From an uncultured Paenibacillaceae bacterium (GTDB lineage Bacteria; Bacillota; Bacilli; Paenibacillales; K13), in contig CAJXLT010000014.1 in assembly GCA_913056365.1 (NCBI GenBank), positions 17,286 through 81,285 of the forward strand: a stretch of 64,000 nucleotides of DNA, written 5' to 3'. Below, one piece after another: positions 30,146 to 39,325 of the stretch. Every line of letters starts with the position of its first letter. Within the stretch, counting starts at the first letter, position 1. The position numbers were made by a program, and so were the translations under genes. The notes below the pieces were generated by a model. It had not been told where the DNA came from. It did not search any database and saw only the letters and a list, made by a program, of their open reading frames with translations.

Positions 30146-31198
30146 TTATGGATAGACCGGCGACATCTGAAGCCCGAGCGTCTCGTCCCAGCCCATCATC
30201 AGATTCAAGTTCTGAATCGCTTGCCCGGCTGCACCCTTCACAACGTTGTCGATGACAGCGAAGATCGTAATTCTGCCGGTACGCGCATCCGCAGCAAAGC
30301 CGATATCGCAATAGTTCGAGCCAGCCACTTCCTTCGTCGCCGGCCATTGTCCTGCCGGACGAATGCGAACAAACTTCCTCCCAGCATAATATTCCTCATA
30401 CATCCGTACCCAATCCTCATCCGTGCGCTCTTCCGATTGCACACCGTAGCATGTCGTCATAATGCCCCTTGTCATCGGTACGAGCTGCGTCGTAAAGGTG
30501 ACGCTCACCGGCTTGCCTGCCGCATCGCTCAACACTTGCTCAATCTCCGGAATATGCTGATGTTTGTTGATCTTGTACGGGCGGAAGTTCTCATTGATCT
30601 CCGAATAGTGGACATTCAAGCCTAGCCCGCGCCCAGCTCCGGATACACCCGATTTCGCATCAATGATGAGCGAAGCCGGATCAAGCCATCCCTGCTTGAC
30701 TGCCGGCCACAAGGCAAGCAACGCAGCTGTCGGGTAACAGCCTGGATTGGAGATGAACGGCTGTCCGTTCACCTTGTCGCCGTATATTTCGGCAAGTCCG
30801 TACACGGCCTGTTGCAAATAATGCTCCTCAGCAGGATCATGCTTATACCAGGTCTTATATGCTTCAGCAGACTTCAAGCGGTAATCGCCGGACAGGTCAA
30901 TCACCTTCAAACCAGCATCCACAAACTGCGGAACCAGCTTCACACTTACGCCGGACGGTGTCGCCAAGAACACGATGTCGGCCTTGCTCTGAATGAGCGG
31001 AATATCGACCGCATCCAGATCGTCTGTCACGATCGTATGCAAGTGAGGAAATCCGTCTGTAATCGGAGTTCCGGCAGATGAAGATGAAATGACGGACGTA
31101 ATCTCAACTTGCGGATGATGCTGCAGCAGCCGGATCAGCTCTACCCCACCGTATCCAGTCGAACCAACAATCGCCGCACGCAGTACATTTGCCATCAT
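30146..31198 (-). CDS. argC: N-acetyl-gamma-glutamyl-phosphate reductase
   Basis: 350 residues from the ATG at 31198, which follows AAAGGGGACGG. NADP-binding N-terminus AAIVGSTGYGGVELIRLL and catalytic Cys in SNPGCYPTA. Reduces acetylglutamyl phosphate to the semialdehyde. First gene of argCJBDFGH, about 40 nt downstream of the promoter and ARG boxes. Confidence 0.97.
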   Translation of the reverse strand: MMANVLRAAIVGSTGYGGVELIRLLQHHPQVEITSVISSSSAGTPITDGFPHLHTIVTDDLDAVDIPLIQSKADIVFLATPSGVSVKLVPQFVDAGLKVIDLSGDYRLKSAEAYKTWYKHDPAEEHYLQQAVYGLAEIYGDKVNGQPFISNPGCYPTAALLALWPAVKQGWLDPASLIIDAKSGVSGAGRGLGLNVHYSEINENFRPYKINKHQHIPEIEQVLSDAAGKPVSVTFTTQLVPMTRGIMTTCYGVQSEERTDEDWVRMYEEYYAGRKFVRIRPAGQWPATKEVAGSNYCDIGFAADARTGRITIFAVIDNVVKGAAGQAIQNLNLMMGWDETLGLQMSPVYP

Positions 31199-31228
31199 AA
31201 CCGTCCCCTTTTCCCGTACAAAAATGTT

Positions 31229-31244
31229 ATGTATGATTATACAT
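31229..31244. promoter_or_regulatory. Second, weaker ARG box overlapping the argC -10
   Basis: ATGTATGATTATACAT is a near-palindrome fitting the ArgR/AhrC half-site spacing, though less close to consensus than its neighbour. It covers the TATAAT at 31236-31241. Confidence 0.5.
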
Positions 31245-31264
31245 TCTAATGAATGAAAATTCAA
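31236..31264 (-). promoter_or_regulatory. Sigma-A promoter of the arginine operon
   Basis: Minus strand TTGAAT, 17 bp spacer, perfect TATAAT, ending about 38 bp before the argC start. Confidence 0.8.
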
Positions 31265-31265
31265 T
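31248..31265. promoter_or_regulatory. ARG box (ArgR/AhrC operator)
   Basis: AATGAATGAAAATTCAAT matches the Bacillus AhrC consensus CATGAATAAAAATTCA closely. It covers the -35 and most of the spacer of the argC promoter. Arginine-bound repressor should block RNA polymerase here. Confidence 0.75.
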
Positions 31266-31365
31266 GTCAGTTTTTCTTTTTTTCGTCAGCACGTATAGAA
31301 TAGTATAACACGCCCGAATGAGCAAGTGGCGAACGAACGAAATGAGCATTCTCACCCACAATAAT

Positions 31366-32250
31366 CTATGGACTCCCGTACTTGAAGCCCTCCCCTAATA
31401 CTTCGGACGCATCGCTCAAGATAATAAATGCGAGCGGGTCCACTGCGCGGACAAGTGTCTTCAGCTTCACAATCTCCCGTTGCGAGACGACAACCATCAA
31501 CACATGCTTCTGCTCCCCTGTATACCCGCCATACCCTTGCAGCCGAGTCAATCCCCGATCCAAGTCCTGCAAAATAACAGGCTGCAGCTGCCCCGCCTTG
31601 TCCGAAATAATATAAGCTACCTTCGACGTACTGAAGCCGACCTGCATCACATCGATTGTCTTCGTCGTGACGAACAGACCAATCAATGCATACAACGCCT
31701 TCTCCGGGGTAAACACCAAGCCCGCTGTTACGATGACCGTACCGTCGAACAACGCGAGCGCCATCCCCAACCTTAGCCCTGTATACTTGTGCAGCATTTG
31801 TGCTGCTGTATCTAAGCCGCCCGTCGACCCTCTTGCGCGAAATACGAGGCCAATGCCAGCGCCGATCCCAATACCTCCATACAGCGTAGCCAGCAGCATA
31901 TTCGGTGTTGGCGACGTCCAGCCGCTCGTCAACAGCACGAACAACGGCAATACGATCGAACCGATCGCCGTCTTCAAGCCGAAGCCGCCGCCAAGCAGCC
32001 ACAGCCCCACCAGAAATAGCGGAATATTCAACGCCCACTGTACTATCGCTGGCTCCAAGCCGAATAGATGCTCGGTAATCGTCGAGATACCAGCTACACC
32101 GCCGGACGCAATCTGATTCGGATTCAGAAACAGATTGAAGCTCGCAGCGATGATGAATGCGCCAATAAGCAGCAGACCGTATTCGTATAGCTTGTACACA
32201 GTTCGGTTCCGATGGTCGCCAGACTGTCCTCGTCTCACTCTTCGCCGCAT
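31366..32250 (-). CDS. YitT family membrane protein
   Basis: 294 residues from the ATG at 32250, which has AGGAAGGG at ideal spacing; another in-frame ATG 27 nt upstream has a poorer site. About five or six TM helices (residues 20-180), with the family motif ASGGVAGIS and RGSTGGLD, then a soluble C-terminal DUF2179 domain (about 215-285). The family's transported substrate is not settled. The gene is convergent with nothing and stands alone between argC and prfB. Confidence 0.9.
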   Translation of the reverse strand: MRRRVRRGQSGDHRNRTVYKLYEYGLLLIGAFIIAASFNLFLNPNQIASGGVAGISTITEHLFGLEPAIVQWALNIPLFLVGLWLLGGGFGLKTAIGSIVLPLFVLLTSGWTSPTPNMLLATLYGGIGIGAGIGLVFRARGSTGGLDTAAQMLHKYTGLRLGMALALFDGTVIVTAGLVFTPEKALYALIGLFVTTKTIDVMQVGFSTSKVAYIISDKAGQLQPVILQDLDRGLTRLQGYGGYTGEQKHVLMVVVSQREIVKLKTLVRAVDPLAFIILSDASEVLGEGFKYGSP

Positions 32251-32386
32251 CCGTCTACCCTTCCTGTCGCTTGTCATTTCGGCAACCTGCCGACCGCATG
32301 TGGCTGTGAATACGCTGCAAGCGATTCACGATAATGCTAACGCGAGCTTGCTGTCCTCCAGCACAAATACTGCTCGCTGCTGCTGA

Positions 32387-32440
32387 CAAAAAAGAACATC
32401 CCGCTGAGCATGCCGTTGTCCACGGCAGCCCAACAGGATG
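32387..32440 (-). terminator. Intrinsic terminator after prfB
   Basis: Minus strand long hairpin with outer CATCC/GGATG and inner TGCCGT/ACGGCA helices, followed by TTCTTTTTTG, 10 bp after the prfB stop. Confidence 0.8.
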
Positions 32441-32449
32441 AAGCCTGCA

Positions 32450-33551
32450 TTAAATTTCTTTGCGCAAATAGGCATCAATGAATACATCCAGCTCGCCATC
32501 CATCACAGCCTGCACATTCCCCGTCTCCACATTCGTCCGATGGTCCTTCACCATGCTGTACGGATGGAACACATAGGAGCGAATTTGACTGCCCCAGCCG
32601 ATCTCGAGCTGCTCGCCCTTGATCTCAGCAATTTCCTTCTGCTGCTCCTCAATCCGTCTCTCTAGCAACTTCGACTTCAGCATACGCATCGCGCGTTCCC
32701 GATTCTGAATCTGCGAGCGCTCTGTCTGGCAGGCTGTAACAATCCCGGTCGGCAAGTGCGTAAGGCGAACCGCCGACTCAGTCTTATTGACATGCTGACC
32801 GCCGGCACCGCTCGACCGATACGTATCGACCCGCAAGTCCTCCGGGCGAACTTCAATCTCTGAATTGTCATCGTCGATCTCCGGCATAATGTCGCAGGAG
32901 ACGAAGGATGTATGCCGACGACCCGAAGCATCGAACGGGGAGATGCGCACGAGACGATGCACACCCTTCTCCGCCTTCAGATAGCCGTAAGCATTGTGCC
33001 CGCGAATGAGCAATGTCACACTCTTCACACCTGCCTCATCACCAGGCAAGTAATCCAGCACTTCCACCTTATAATCATGCTGCTCCGCCCAACGGCGGTA
33101 CATGCGCAGAAGCATCTCCGCCCAATCCTGCGACTCCGTGCCTCCCGCGCCCGGGTGCAGCTCCAGAATCGCATTGCTCTTGTCATACGGTTCGTTCAGC
33201 ATGAGCTGTAGCTCGAACGACTTCAAGCCTGCAACGAGCTGATCGATCGCTTCGCGGATTTCCGCCTCCATCGCCTCGTCGCTTTCCTCCTCGACGAGTT
33301 CGATCATCGCGGCGAGGTCTTCCTGCTGCTGAGACAGCTTTTCGTACTGGTCTACGACCGATTTGATTGCGTTGTTCTCGGCGATCAGCTTCTGTGCGGA
33401 TTCATTATCGTCCCAGAAGCCCGGCTCGCTCATCTTCACTTCGAAGTTCTCAATCTGATCCAGCTTGTAATCTAAGTCAAAGAGACCCCCTAAGGGTAAG
33501 AATACGTGCGGCCGCGTCCTTGGCCGCGTGGCGAATCTCTGCGTCAATCAT
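32450..33551 (-). CDS. prfB: Peptide chain release factor 2, with programmed +1 frameshift
   Basis: Two frames make one protein. Frame 1 starts at ATG 33551 (GAGAGGTGA upstream) and reads 24 codons, [17 protein letters not shown], to CTT at 33480-33482, followed by TGA. Skipping T at 33479 continues with GAC into the long frame (33478-32450), for 366 residues in total. The product ends translation at UGA and UAA. The GGQ catalytic loop ([17 protein letters not shown]) and the release-factor domains are intact. secA ends 44 bp upstream, so the genes are probably cotranscribed. Confidence 0.96.
33476..33491 (-). promoter_or_regulatory. prfB autoregulatory frameshift site
   Basis: AGG GGG TCT CTT TGA C: an internal Shine-Dalgarno-like AGGGGG three nucleotides before the slippery CTT and in-frame TGA. 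This is the arrangement known in E. coli and most bacteria. Low RF2 lets the ribosome pause at TGA and slip +1, making more RF2. Confidence 0.95.
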
Positions 33552-33595
33552 GATTGCTTCACCTCTCGAAATAGTCAATCGCTCACATGCTCAGT

Positions 33596-36109
33596 CTATG
33601 CATTTTGCCCGTGACATTGCTTGTACTTCTTGCCGCTTCCGCAAGGGCACGGGTCGTTGCGCCCGACCTTCTCAGCACGGCGCACCGGCTTCTTCGTCGT
33701 CTCCGCCTTCGGATCGACAGCTTGTCCTTCGGCCACTGCTTCACGCTTCAGGTTCGTCTCGACATGCGCCTTCATCGTATACTTGGTGACATCCTCCTGG
33801 ATGCTCTCGATCATCTGATGGAACATCTCGAACCCTTCAAACTGGTATTCCCGCAGCGGATCCGTACCGCCGTAAGCCCGTAAGTGAATCCCTTGTCTGA
33901 GCTGGTCCATCGCATCTATATGGTCCATCCACTTGGCGTCAACCGCACGCAGGATGACGACCTTCTCGAACTCGCGCATCGTCTCTTCGCCTAGCTCTTG
34001 CTCACGTTGCTCGAACAAGTCCTTGACCAGACCATGCAGCTTCTCGATAATCTCTTCCTTCTCCTTGCCCTTCAAGTCCTGTACAGCCAGCATACCTTCC
34101 TGCAGGAAGGTAGCGTTCGCATAGTCGACCACCGCCGTCAAATCCCACTCTTCCGGTACCTGATCATCCGGGCAGTGCGCTTCTACTATGCGCTCCATGA
34201 CCGGCTCAATCATGTTCCAGGTAATCTTCTTCATCGCCGGCGCGTCAGCCTCCAACACTTCTTGGCGCTGCTTGTATATAATGTTCCGCTGCTGATTCAT
34301 CACATCATCGTATTGCAGGACGACTTTCCGCACATCGAAGTTGCTGCCTTCCACCCGCTTCTGCGCGGATTCCACAGCCTTCGTAATCAGCTTGCTCTCG
34401 ATCGGCTGATCTTCCTCGAAGCCGAGCCGGTTCATCATGCTCATAATATTCTCCGCACCGAACCGGCGCATGAGCTCATCCTCCAGCGACAGGAAGAACT
34501 GTGAGGAGCCGGGATCGCCTTGACGACCGGCACGACCGCGCAGCTGATTGTCGATACGGCGGCTCTCATGGCGCTCCGTACCGATAATGTGCAAGCCGCC
34601 TACGTCCGACACACCTGATCCAAGCACGATATCTGTACCGCGTCCGGCCATATTGGTCGCAATTGTAACGCCGCCAGCTTGTCCGGCCTTCGCAACGATC
34701 TCGGCTTCCTCGGCATGATGCTTCGCATTCAGCACCTTATGCGTAATGCCCTTCTTCTTCAGAAGATCCGAGATGAGCTCCGAATTTTCAATCGAAACGG
34801 TACCGACCAGCACAGGCTGATTGTTCTGATGGCGGCGGGCAATCTCTTCTGCAACCATCTTGTACTTGCTTCGCTCAGTCTTGTACACGACATCCGCCAT
34901 ATCGTCACGGATCATCGGCTTGTTCGTCGGAATGACGACAACATCCAGCCCGTAGATCTTGCCGAACTCCTCTTCCTCTGTCTTCGCCGTACCCGTCATG
35001 CCTGATAGCTTATTGTACATCCGGAAATAATTCTGGAAGGTGATCGTCGCCAAGGTCATGCTCTCATTCTGTACCTTGAGGCCTTCCTTCGCTTCAATCG
35101 CCTGATGCAAACCTTCGCTGTAGCGTCGTCCGGTCATCAATCGGCCGGTGAACTCGTCGACAATGACGACATCGCCATCTTGGACAACGTAATCCACATC
35201 CCGCTTCATAATGACATGCGCCTTCAACGCCTGCGTAATATGATGGTTCAAGGTGACATGCGCATGATCGAATAAGTTCTCAATGCCGAATGCTCGCTCC
35301 GCCTTAGCCACAGCTGCCTCGGTAAGCTGCACGCTCTTCACTTTAATATCAACGGTATAATCTTCTTCCGCCTGCAACGTCTTGACGAAGCGATCTGCCG
35401 AGTAGTACATATCCGTGGACTTGGCAGCTTGTCCAGAAATAATTAGCGGTGTCCGCGCCTCATCAATCAGAATTGAATCCACTTCATCTATAATGGCATA
35501 GTGCAAGGGACGCTGCACCATCTGTTCCTTGTACAGAACCATATTGTCCCGCAAGTAATCGAAACCGAACTCATTGTTCGTGCCGTACGTAATGTCGCAG
35601 CTGTAGGCTTCCTGCTTCTGCTCATGCGACAAGCTATTCTGATTAACCCCGACAGTCAGACCTAGGAAGTTATAAATGTTCGCCATCTGCTCGCTCTGCA
35701 CAGTGGCCAAGTAATCGTTGACCGTAATGACGTGCACACCCTTCGCTTCCAACGCATTCAAATACACTGGCAGCGTAGCGACCAGTGTCTTCCCTTCCCC
35801 TGTCTTCATCTCCGCAATGCGCCCTTCATGCAGCACCATACCGCCAATCAGCTGCACATCGAAGTGACGCATCCCAAGTGTGCGCCTCGATGCTTCACGC
35901 ACCACCGCGAACGCTTCCGGCAGCAGATCATCTAGCGTCTGCCCGTTCGCAAGCCGATCGCGGAATTCCACTGTCTTGCCTTGCAGCTGCTCATCGGACA
36001 GCGCCTCCATCTGCGGCTCCAGACCGTTGATCTGCTCCACCTTGCGCTGCAGGCGCTTCAGCTCGCGATCGTTCGGATCACCGAACATTTTCCTCACCAA
36101 ACCTAACAT
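33596..36109 (-). CDS. secA: Preprotein translocase ATPase SecA
   Basis: 837 residues from the ATG at 36109 ([11 protein letters not shown]), preceded by AAAGGGGAC. An in-frame start 24 nt upstream is less likely. Drives protein export through SecYEG. Walker A in [15 protein letters not shown]-like IIDEVDSI, and [10 protein letters not shown] and [11 protein letters not shown] motifs are visible. The C-terminus is a zinc-binding SEC-C tail ([14 protein letters not shown]). The secA-prfB pair is the usual Firmicute order. Confidence 0.98.
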   Translation of the reverse strand: MLGLVRKMFGDPNDRELKRLQRKVEQINGLEPQMEALSDEQLQGKTVEFRDRLANGQTLDDLLPEAFAVVREASRRTLGMRHFDVQLIGGMVLHEGRIAEMKTGEGKTLVATLPVYLNALEAKGVHVITVNDYLATVQSEQMANIYNFLGLTVGVNQNSLSHEQKQEAYSCDITYGTNNEFGFDYLRDNMVLYKEQMVQRPLHYAIIDEVDSILIDEARTPLIISGQAAKSTDMYYSADRFVKTLQAEEDYTVDIKVKSVQLTEAAVAKAERAFGIENLFDHAHVTLNHHITQALKAHVIMKRDVDYVVQDGDVVIVDEFTGRLMTGRRYSEGLHQAIEAKEGLKVQNESMTLATITFQNYFRMYNKLSGMTGTAKTEEEEFGKIYGLDVVVIPTNKPMIRDDMADVVYKTERSKYKMVAEEIARRHQNNQPVLVGTVSIENSELISDLLKKKGITHKVLNAKHHAEEAEIVAKAGQAGGVTIATNMAGRGTDIVLGSGVSDVGGLHIIGTERHESRRIDNQLRGRAGRQGDPGSSQFFLSLEDELMRRFGAENIMSMMNRLGFEEDQPIESKLITKAVESAQKRVEGSNFDVRKVVLQYDDVMNQQRNIIYKQRQEVLEADAPAMKKITWNMIEPVMERIVEAHCPDDQVPEEWDLTAVVDYANATFLQEGMLAVQDLKGKEKEEIIEKLHGLVKDLFEQREQELGEETMREFEKVVILRAVDAKWMDHIDAMDQLRQGIHLRAYGGTDPLREYQFEGFEMFHQMIESIQEDVTKYTMKAHVETNLKREAVAEGQAVDPKAETTKKPVRRAEKVGRNDPCPCGSGKKYKQCHGQNA

Positions 36110-36216
36110 GTAGGTGTCCCCTTTCCGAATCATCAGTCGATGGTATTCATTGTATCAGTTTTCATTGGGTGGTAGCAAGATGAGGGGATTCGATGCCATA
36201 TAGCAACATGATTAAG

Positions 36217-37224
36217 CTAAGATTGTGTAAATTTTTCTAGCATCTCTGCGTAATAATCCGGATATTCACGAACAATATTATTTTGCAGGTACTTAATATA
36301 TTTATTCTCAATTGCTTGAATCAAGGCAGCGGGTAATCTGAATTCGAAGAACTCCTCATCCGGACCAGTTAAATCTAACCATTGAATGAGAGCATCAATT
36401 TTCTCCTGCTCGGCAAATTCTACAAATATACGATGTACCCACTTACCGTAATTAACTTGATGATCTATTAAGGTTTGCTTTTCATTCTGCATCATAATTT
36501 CGTCAGCATTCTGTAAAAAGTTTATGAATAATTCAGACATTCCATGAAGTTTCGAGAGGAGGTATAGTCTGTCTGTACCAATCGATTCATTCATAACCCC
36601 TTGGCTTTTTTCAACAGTAACCTTCGGTTTGTCGATGTCGAATGTGTGCGAGATAATCTCCCAAAACAAAGACTCATCATTCTTCATGATTTCATAAGGT
36701 AGAATCAAAATATTATCGAAATATCTACTATATGAACGAACTAAGTATTCGACGTCAAAGGAATGGATCAAAAATTGTGTTTGCTGATCGATAAATTGCT
36801 GAATATTCCCACTCCATCCTTGTTTGATCGATTGATTATAGATAGATCTTATCCATGACAATGGCTCTCTAACTACAAGCAGAATATTAGATGTTGCATC
36901 AGATAATCTGCCAAGGTTACGGCTTGCAAACTCTATGAAATCGGGAATACGCGTTTGATATTCAGGCTCATTCAGGAAAGCTGTGGAAAATCCCTCATTG
37001 GAAACTACAATTTTCTGACCTTCTACGTACGGTGAATCCGTGTTAATTTCACTTTGCACATATCCTTGTGTTCTTTTCAGTCTAACCTCTTCCCTCAACT
37101 GTTCTACAAATGCAACATTCCCTCTGTATGAAAGAGCATATGCGGGATCAGTATTCCACACTTGTTGCATATAGGTTGTAGCGGTTTTCATCATGCCAAG
37201 ATGAATAAATTCAATTCGACTCAT
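36217..37224 (-). CDS. Sulfotransferase-like protein, substrate unknown
   Basis: 335 residues. N-terminal HLGMMKTATTYMQ (8-20) fits the PAPS 5'-phosphosulfate loop of the sulfotransferase superfamily, and VVREPLSWIRSIYNQS (117-132) fits the 3'-phosphate-binding motif with Arg and Ser. No signal peptide is seen, so it acts in the cytoplasm. The start ATG has AAAGGAGAG. Base composition is clearly more AT-rich than flanking secA and hpf, suggesting later acquisition. Nearby PAPS-making genes are absent. It may decorate an envelope glycan or the flagellar sugar made 2-10 kb away, but that is inference. Confidence 0.7.
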   Translation of the reverse strand: MSRIEFIHLGMMKTATTYMQQVWNTDPAYALSYRGNVAFVEQLREEVRLKRTQGYVQSEINTDSPYVEGQKIVVSNEGFSTAFLNEPEYQTRIPDFIEFASRNLGRLSDATSNILLVVREPLSWIRSIYNQSIKQGWSGNIQQFIDQQTQFLIHSFDVEYLVRSYSRYFDNILILPYEIMKNDESLFWEIISHTFDIDKPKVTVEKSQGVMNESIGTDRLYLLSKLHGMSELFINFLQNADEIMMQNEKQTLIDHQVNYGKWVHRIFVEFAEQEKIDALIQWLDLTGPDEEFFEFRLPAALIQAIENKYIKYLQNNIVREYPDYYAEMLEKFTQS

Positions 37225-37285
37225 TCTGTTCTCTCCTTTATCATCACGTCTCCAGTGAATTGTGCTGTATGTACTTGGTGATCTA

Positions 37286-37343
37286 ATTAAGAAACCGCCT
37301 CCATTAGCAACGTCTGATTCCGACGATGTTCATAAAGGCGGCT
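37286..37343 (-). terminator. Probable terminator of hpf
   Basis: Minus strand AGCCGCCT/AGGCGGTT stem with an inner partial helix, followed by TCTTAATTAG. It lies 40 bp after the hpf stop. The U-tract is weak. Confidence 0.5.
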
Positions 37344-37382
37344 GTACTAATACTATATCACATTACACTATTGTAACAATCT

Positions 37383-37946
37383 TCACTTGGCCGGTTCAAT
37401 CAACCCATACCGACCGTCACTTCGCTTATACACGACATTGACTTCTTCGGAATCCATATTGGAGAAAACAAAGAAATCATGCCCGATCATGTTCATCTGA
37501 AGAATCGCTTCTTCTATATCCATAGGCTTGAGTGTGAAGCGCTTGGTGCGAACGACTTCCATATCGTCTTCTTCCTCTTCATGCAGAGGCTTGTTAGGTA
37601 CCGTTGCTTCGAAGTTGTCCTTGAAGAGCGTGCGCAGGCTGCCTTCCTGACGAAACTTGCTGTTCACCTTCGTCTTGTGCTTGCGGATTTGCCGTTCCAG
37701 CTTATCCAGCACCAAGTCAATCGACGTATACATATCCGTATTGCGCTCCTCTGCGCGAAGCAGCAAGGATGGCATCGGAATGGTCACCTCGACGCTCTGA
37801 ATGTCCTTATTGACACTCAGCGTGACCTGGGCATCATTAGTAGGGGGAGTATCGAAATAACGTTCGAGCTTGCCGAGTTTCTTCTCCACGTAATCTTTCA
37901 GCGCTTGCGTGACTTCAAGATTCTGACCGCGAATGTTCAGTTTCAT
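37383..37946 (-). CDS. hpf: Ribosome hibernation promoting factor, long form
   Basis: 187 residues: N-terminal S30AE domain (about 1-100) that sits in the 30S A/P sites, a charged linker, and a C-terminal dimerisation domain (about 125-182, RTKRFTLKPMDIEEAILQM, HDFFVF). Long HPF alone forms 100S ribosome dimers. The start ATG follows AGGAGGAG. It has a strong promoter of its own and follows csp. Confidence 0.96.
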   Translation of the reverse strand: MKLNIRGQNLEVTQALKDYVEKKLGKLERYFDTPPTNDAQVTLSVNKDIQSVEVTIPMPSLLLRAEERNTDMYTSIDLVLDKLERQIRKHKTKVNSKFRQEGSLRTLFKDNFEATVPNKPLHEEEEDDMEVVRTKRFTLKPMDIEEAILQMNMIGHDFFVFSNMDSEEVNVVYKRSDGRYGLIEPAK

Positions 37947-37975
37947 ATGAACTCCTCCTCCTTTTGCTTGTCACT

Positions 37976-38004
37976 ATTGTAGCACATCCGAGGAGCACCT
38001 TCAA
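37976..38004 (-). promoter_or_regulatory. Sigma-A promoter of hpf
   Basis: Minus strand TTGAAG, 17 bp spacer, TACAAT, about 30 bp upstream of the start. Confidence 0.65.
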
Positions 38005-38065
38005 AAATCATTTACAAACTGTCAGGAAATATTCACCGAAACAAGGGGTGGTTCTACTCCCACGC

Positions 38066-38102
38066 AAAAAAACCGCCCTAGGAGAAATCCCCCGGGGCGG
38101 GT
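38066..38102 (-). terminator. Intrinsic terminator of the cold-shock gene
   Basis: Minus strand ACCCGCCC..GGGCGGT with an inner CGGGGGA/TCTCCTAG helix, followed by TTTTTTTG. Confidence 0.85.
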
Positions 38103-38159
38103 TGCTGCTAATCGATCTATAATCCTCTATAAGAGGCGGGTATCAATCCCGCGTAGAGA

Positions 38160-38357
38160 TTATAACTTAATGACGTTAGCTGCTTGAGGTCCGCGTGCGC
38201 CTTCGACGATGTCGAACTCTACAGCTTGACCTTCGTCAAGAGTCTTGAAGCCTTCGGATTGGATAGCGGAGAAATGTACGAAAACGTCGCCGCCTTCATC
38301 AGTCTCAATAAAGCCATAACCCTTCTCTGCATTAAACCATTTCACTTTACCTTGCAT
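38160..38357 (-). CDS. Cold-shock domain protein (CspA/CspB type)
   Basis: 65-residue single-domain RNA/DNA chaperone. RNP1 KGYGFI and RNP2 VFVHF are intact. The start ATG follows GAAGGGAATG. The leader is short (about 45 nt), unlike the long cold-responsive leaders of some csp mRNAs. It has its own strong promoter and terminator. Confidence 0.95.
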   Translation of the reverse strand: MQGKVKWFNAEKGYGFIETDEGGDVFVHFSAIQSEGFKTLDEGQAVEFDIVEGARGPQAANVIKL

Positions 38358-38410
38358 GCAAAAACATTCCCTTCGTATTCAAATAGCTGCGAGCTTACAC
38401 TCACATTCTG

Positions 38411-38439
38411 AATATAACACTCCGCACACGCAATGTCAA
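38411..38439 (-). promoter_or_regulatory. Sigma-A promoter of the cold-shock gene
   Basis: Minus strand consensus TTGACA, 17 bp spacer, TATATT. Among the strongest promoter matches in the window, in keeping with an abundant protein. Confidence 0.85.
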
Positions 38440-38611
38440 TCAAAAACACTTACGAAAATGCCTGTCGTTATGCGGATTTGCTTGCATACGGGCCGGTATT
38501 TCATCATGTCGAGGACGCTCTTTCTGACACTTGTCAACAGGCCGTTCGTTATTGTCCGAAGTTATTCCTAAGTTATTTACAATCCCTTAACATGATGTAA
38601 GCTTGTTTTCA

Positions 38612-39325
38612 TTAGTTATGCACAGAGTTGTCCACATTATCCACAGGCTTGCGCAGCAGATATTCACAGAGCTCAAAGTCGTGTAAAGTATCGATATCAT
38701 AGGAGCGTTCCCGCGGCATGATGTAACCAACGGTATTCTGATCAATAAAACCGCGCGTTTTCTTTAACCAGTCAATCTTAGCAAAGTACAACGCTCCATT
38801 TAATGCATAAGAGATAGGAAGATCCTGCCTTCTAGTAACCAATGGTTTGTCAATTAAGGGGCTAAGCTTACCCTCTACATTCATCTGATACATCCAAAAT
38901 GGACTCTTGTCTGGCTCGACTACCGACACACTGCTACTTGCACCAGATTTTATACACAACTCCATGCAAGCATCAATATCTTCAGAAGTTCGTAAAGGTG
39001 ATGTTGGCTGAAGCATAAGCACATAATCATAACCAGGCAACTGGTCTAGCGCGTGCAGAATCGGATCAATCCCGGGCGTATCATCCTGAGATAATTCCCC
39101 TGGACGAACGAACGGAGCCTCACAACCATAACGTTGGGCTACATCGATGATTGCTCGATCATTCGATGACACTATGATTCGATCTAAGTATCGCGATTGT
39201 TGTGCTGCCTCAATTGTCCAAGCTATAAGAGGCTTGCCCAACAAGGAACGAATATTTTTGCCAGGGACTCCTCGTGATCCTCCCCTTGCCGGTATAACAG
39301 CTAATATACGATACTTTCCAATCAC
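38612..39325 (-). CDS. CMP-nonulosonate cytidylyltransferase (LegF/NeuA-like)
   Basis: 237 residues. Activates a nonulosonic acid with CTP. N-terminal PARGGSRGVPGKNI is the nucleotide-binding signature, with LQPTSPLRTSEDI and an Asp-bearing DIDTLHDFELCE near the C-terminus. The start is GTG at 39325, overlapping the stop of the upstream gene, with GGAGGT before it. The last gene of the sugar cluster. I see no clear terminator in the 170 bp before the csp promoter. Legionaminic rather than neuraminic acid is inferred from neighbours. Confidence 0.85.
   Translation of the reverse strand: MIGKYRILAVIPARGGSRGVPGKNIRSLLGKPLIAWTIEAAQQSRYLDRIIVSSNDRAIIDVAQRYGCEAPFVRPGELSQDDTPGIDPILHALDQLPGYDYVLMLQPTSPLRTSEDIDACMELCIKSGASSSVSVVEPDKSPFWMYQMNVEGKLSPLIDKPLVTRRQDLPISYALNGALYFAKIDWLKKTRGFIDQNTVGYIMPRERSYDIDTLHDFELCEYLLRKPVDNVDNSVHN

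Noticed and set aside
31366..32038. Second long open frame overlapping the YitT gene
   Set aside because: It lies inside the YitT gene on the same strand in another frame. Its product is Arg/Gly/Tyr-rich without domains, typical of a shadow frame.
33479..33547. prfB start in the long frame, upstream of the frameshift site
   Set aside because: Residues [14 protein letters not shown] are unlike any RF2 N-terminus, and the classic frameshift signal explains the real start.
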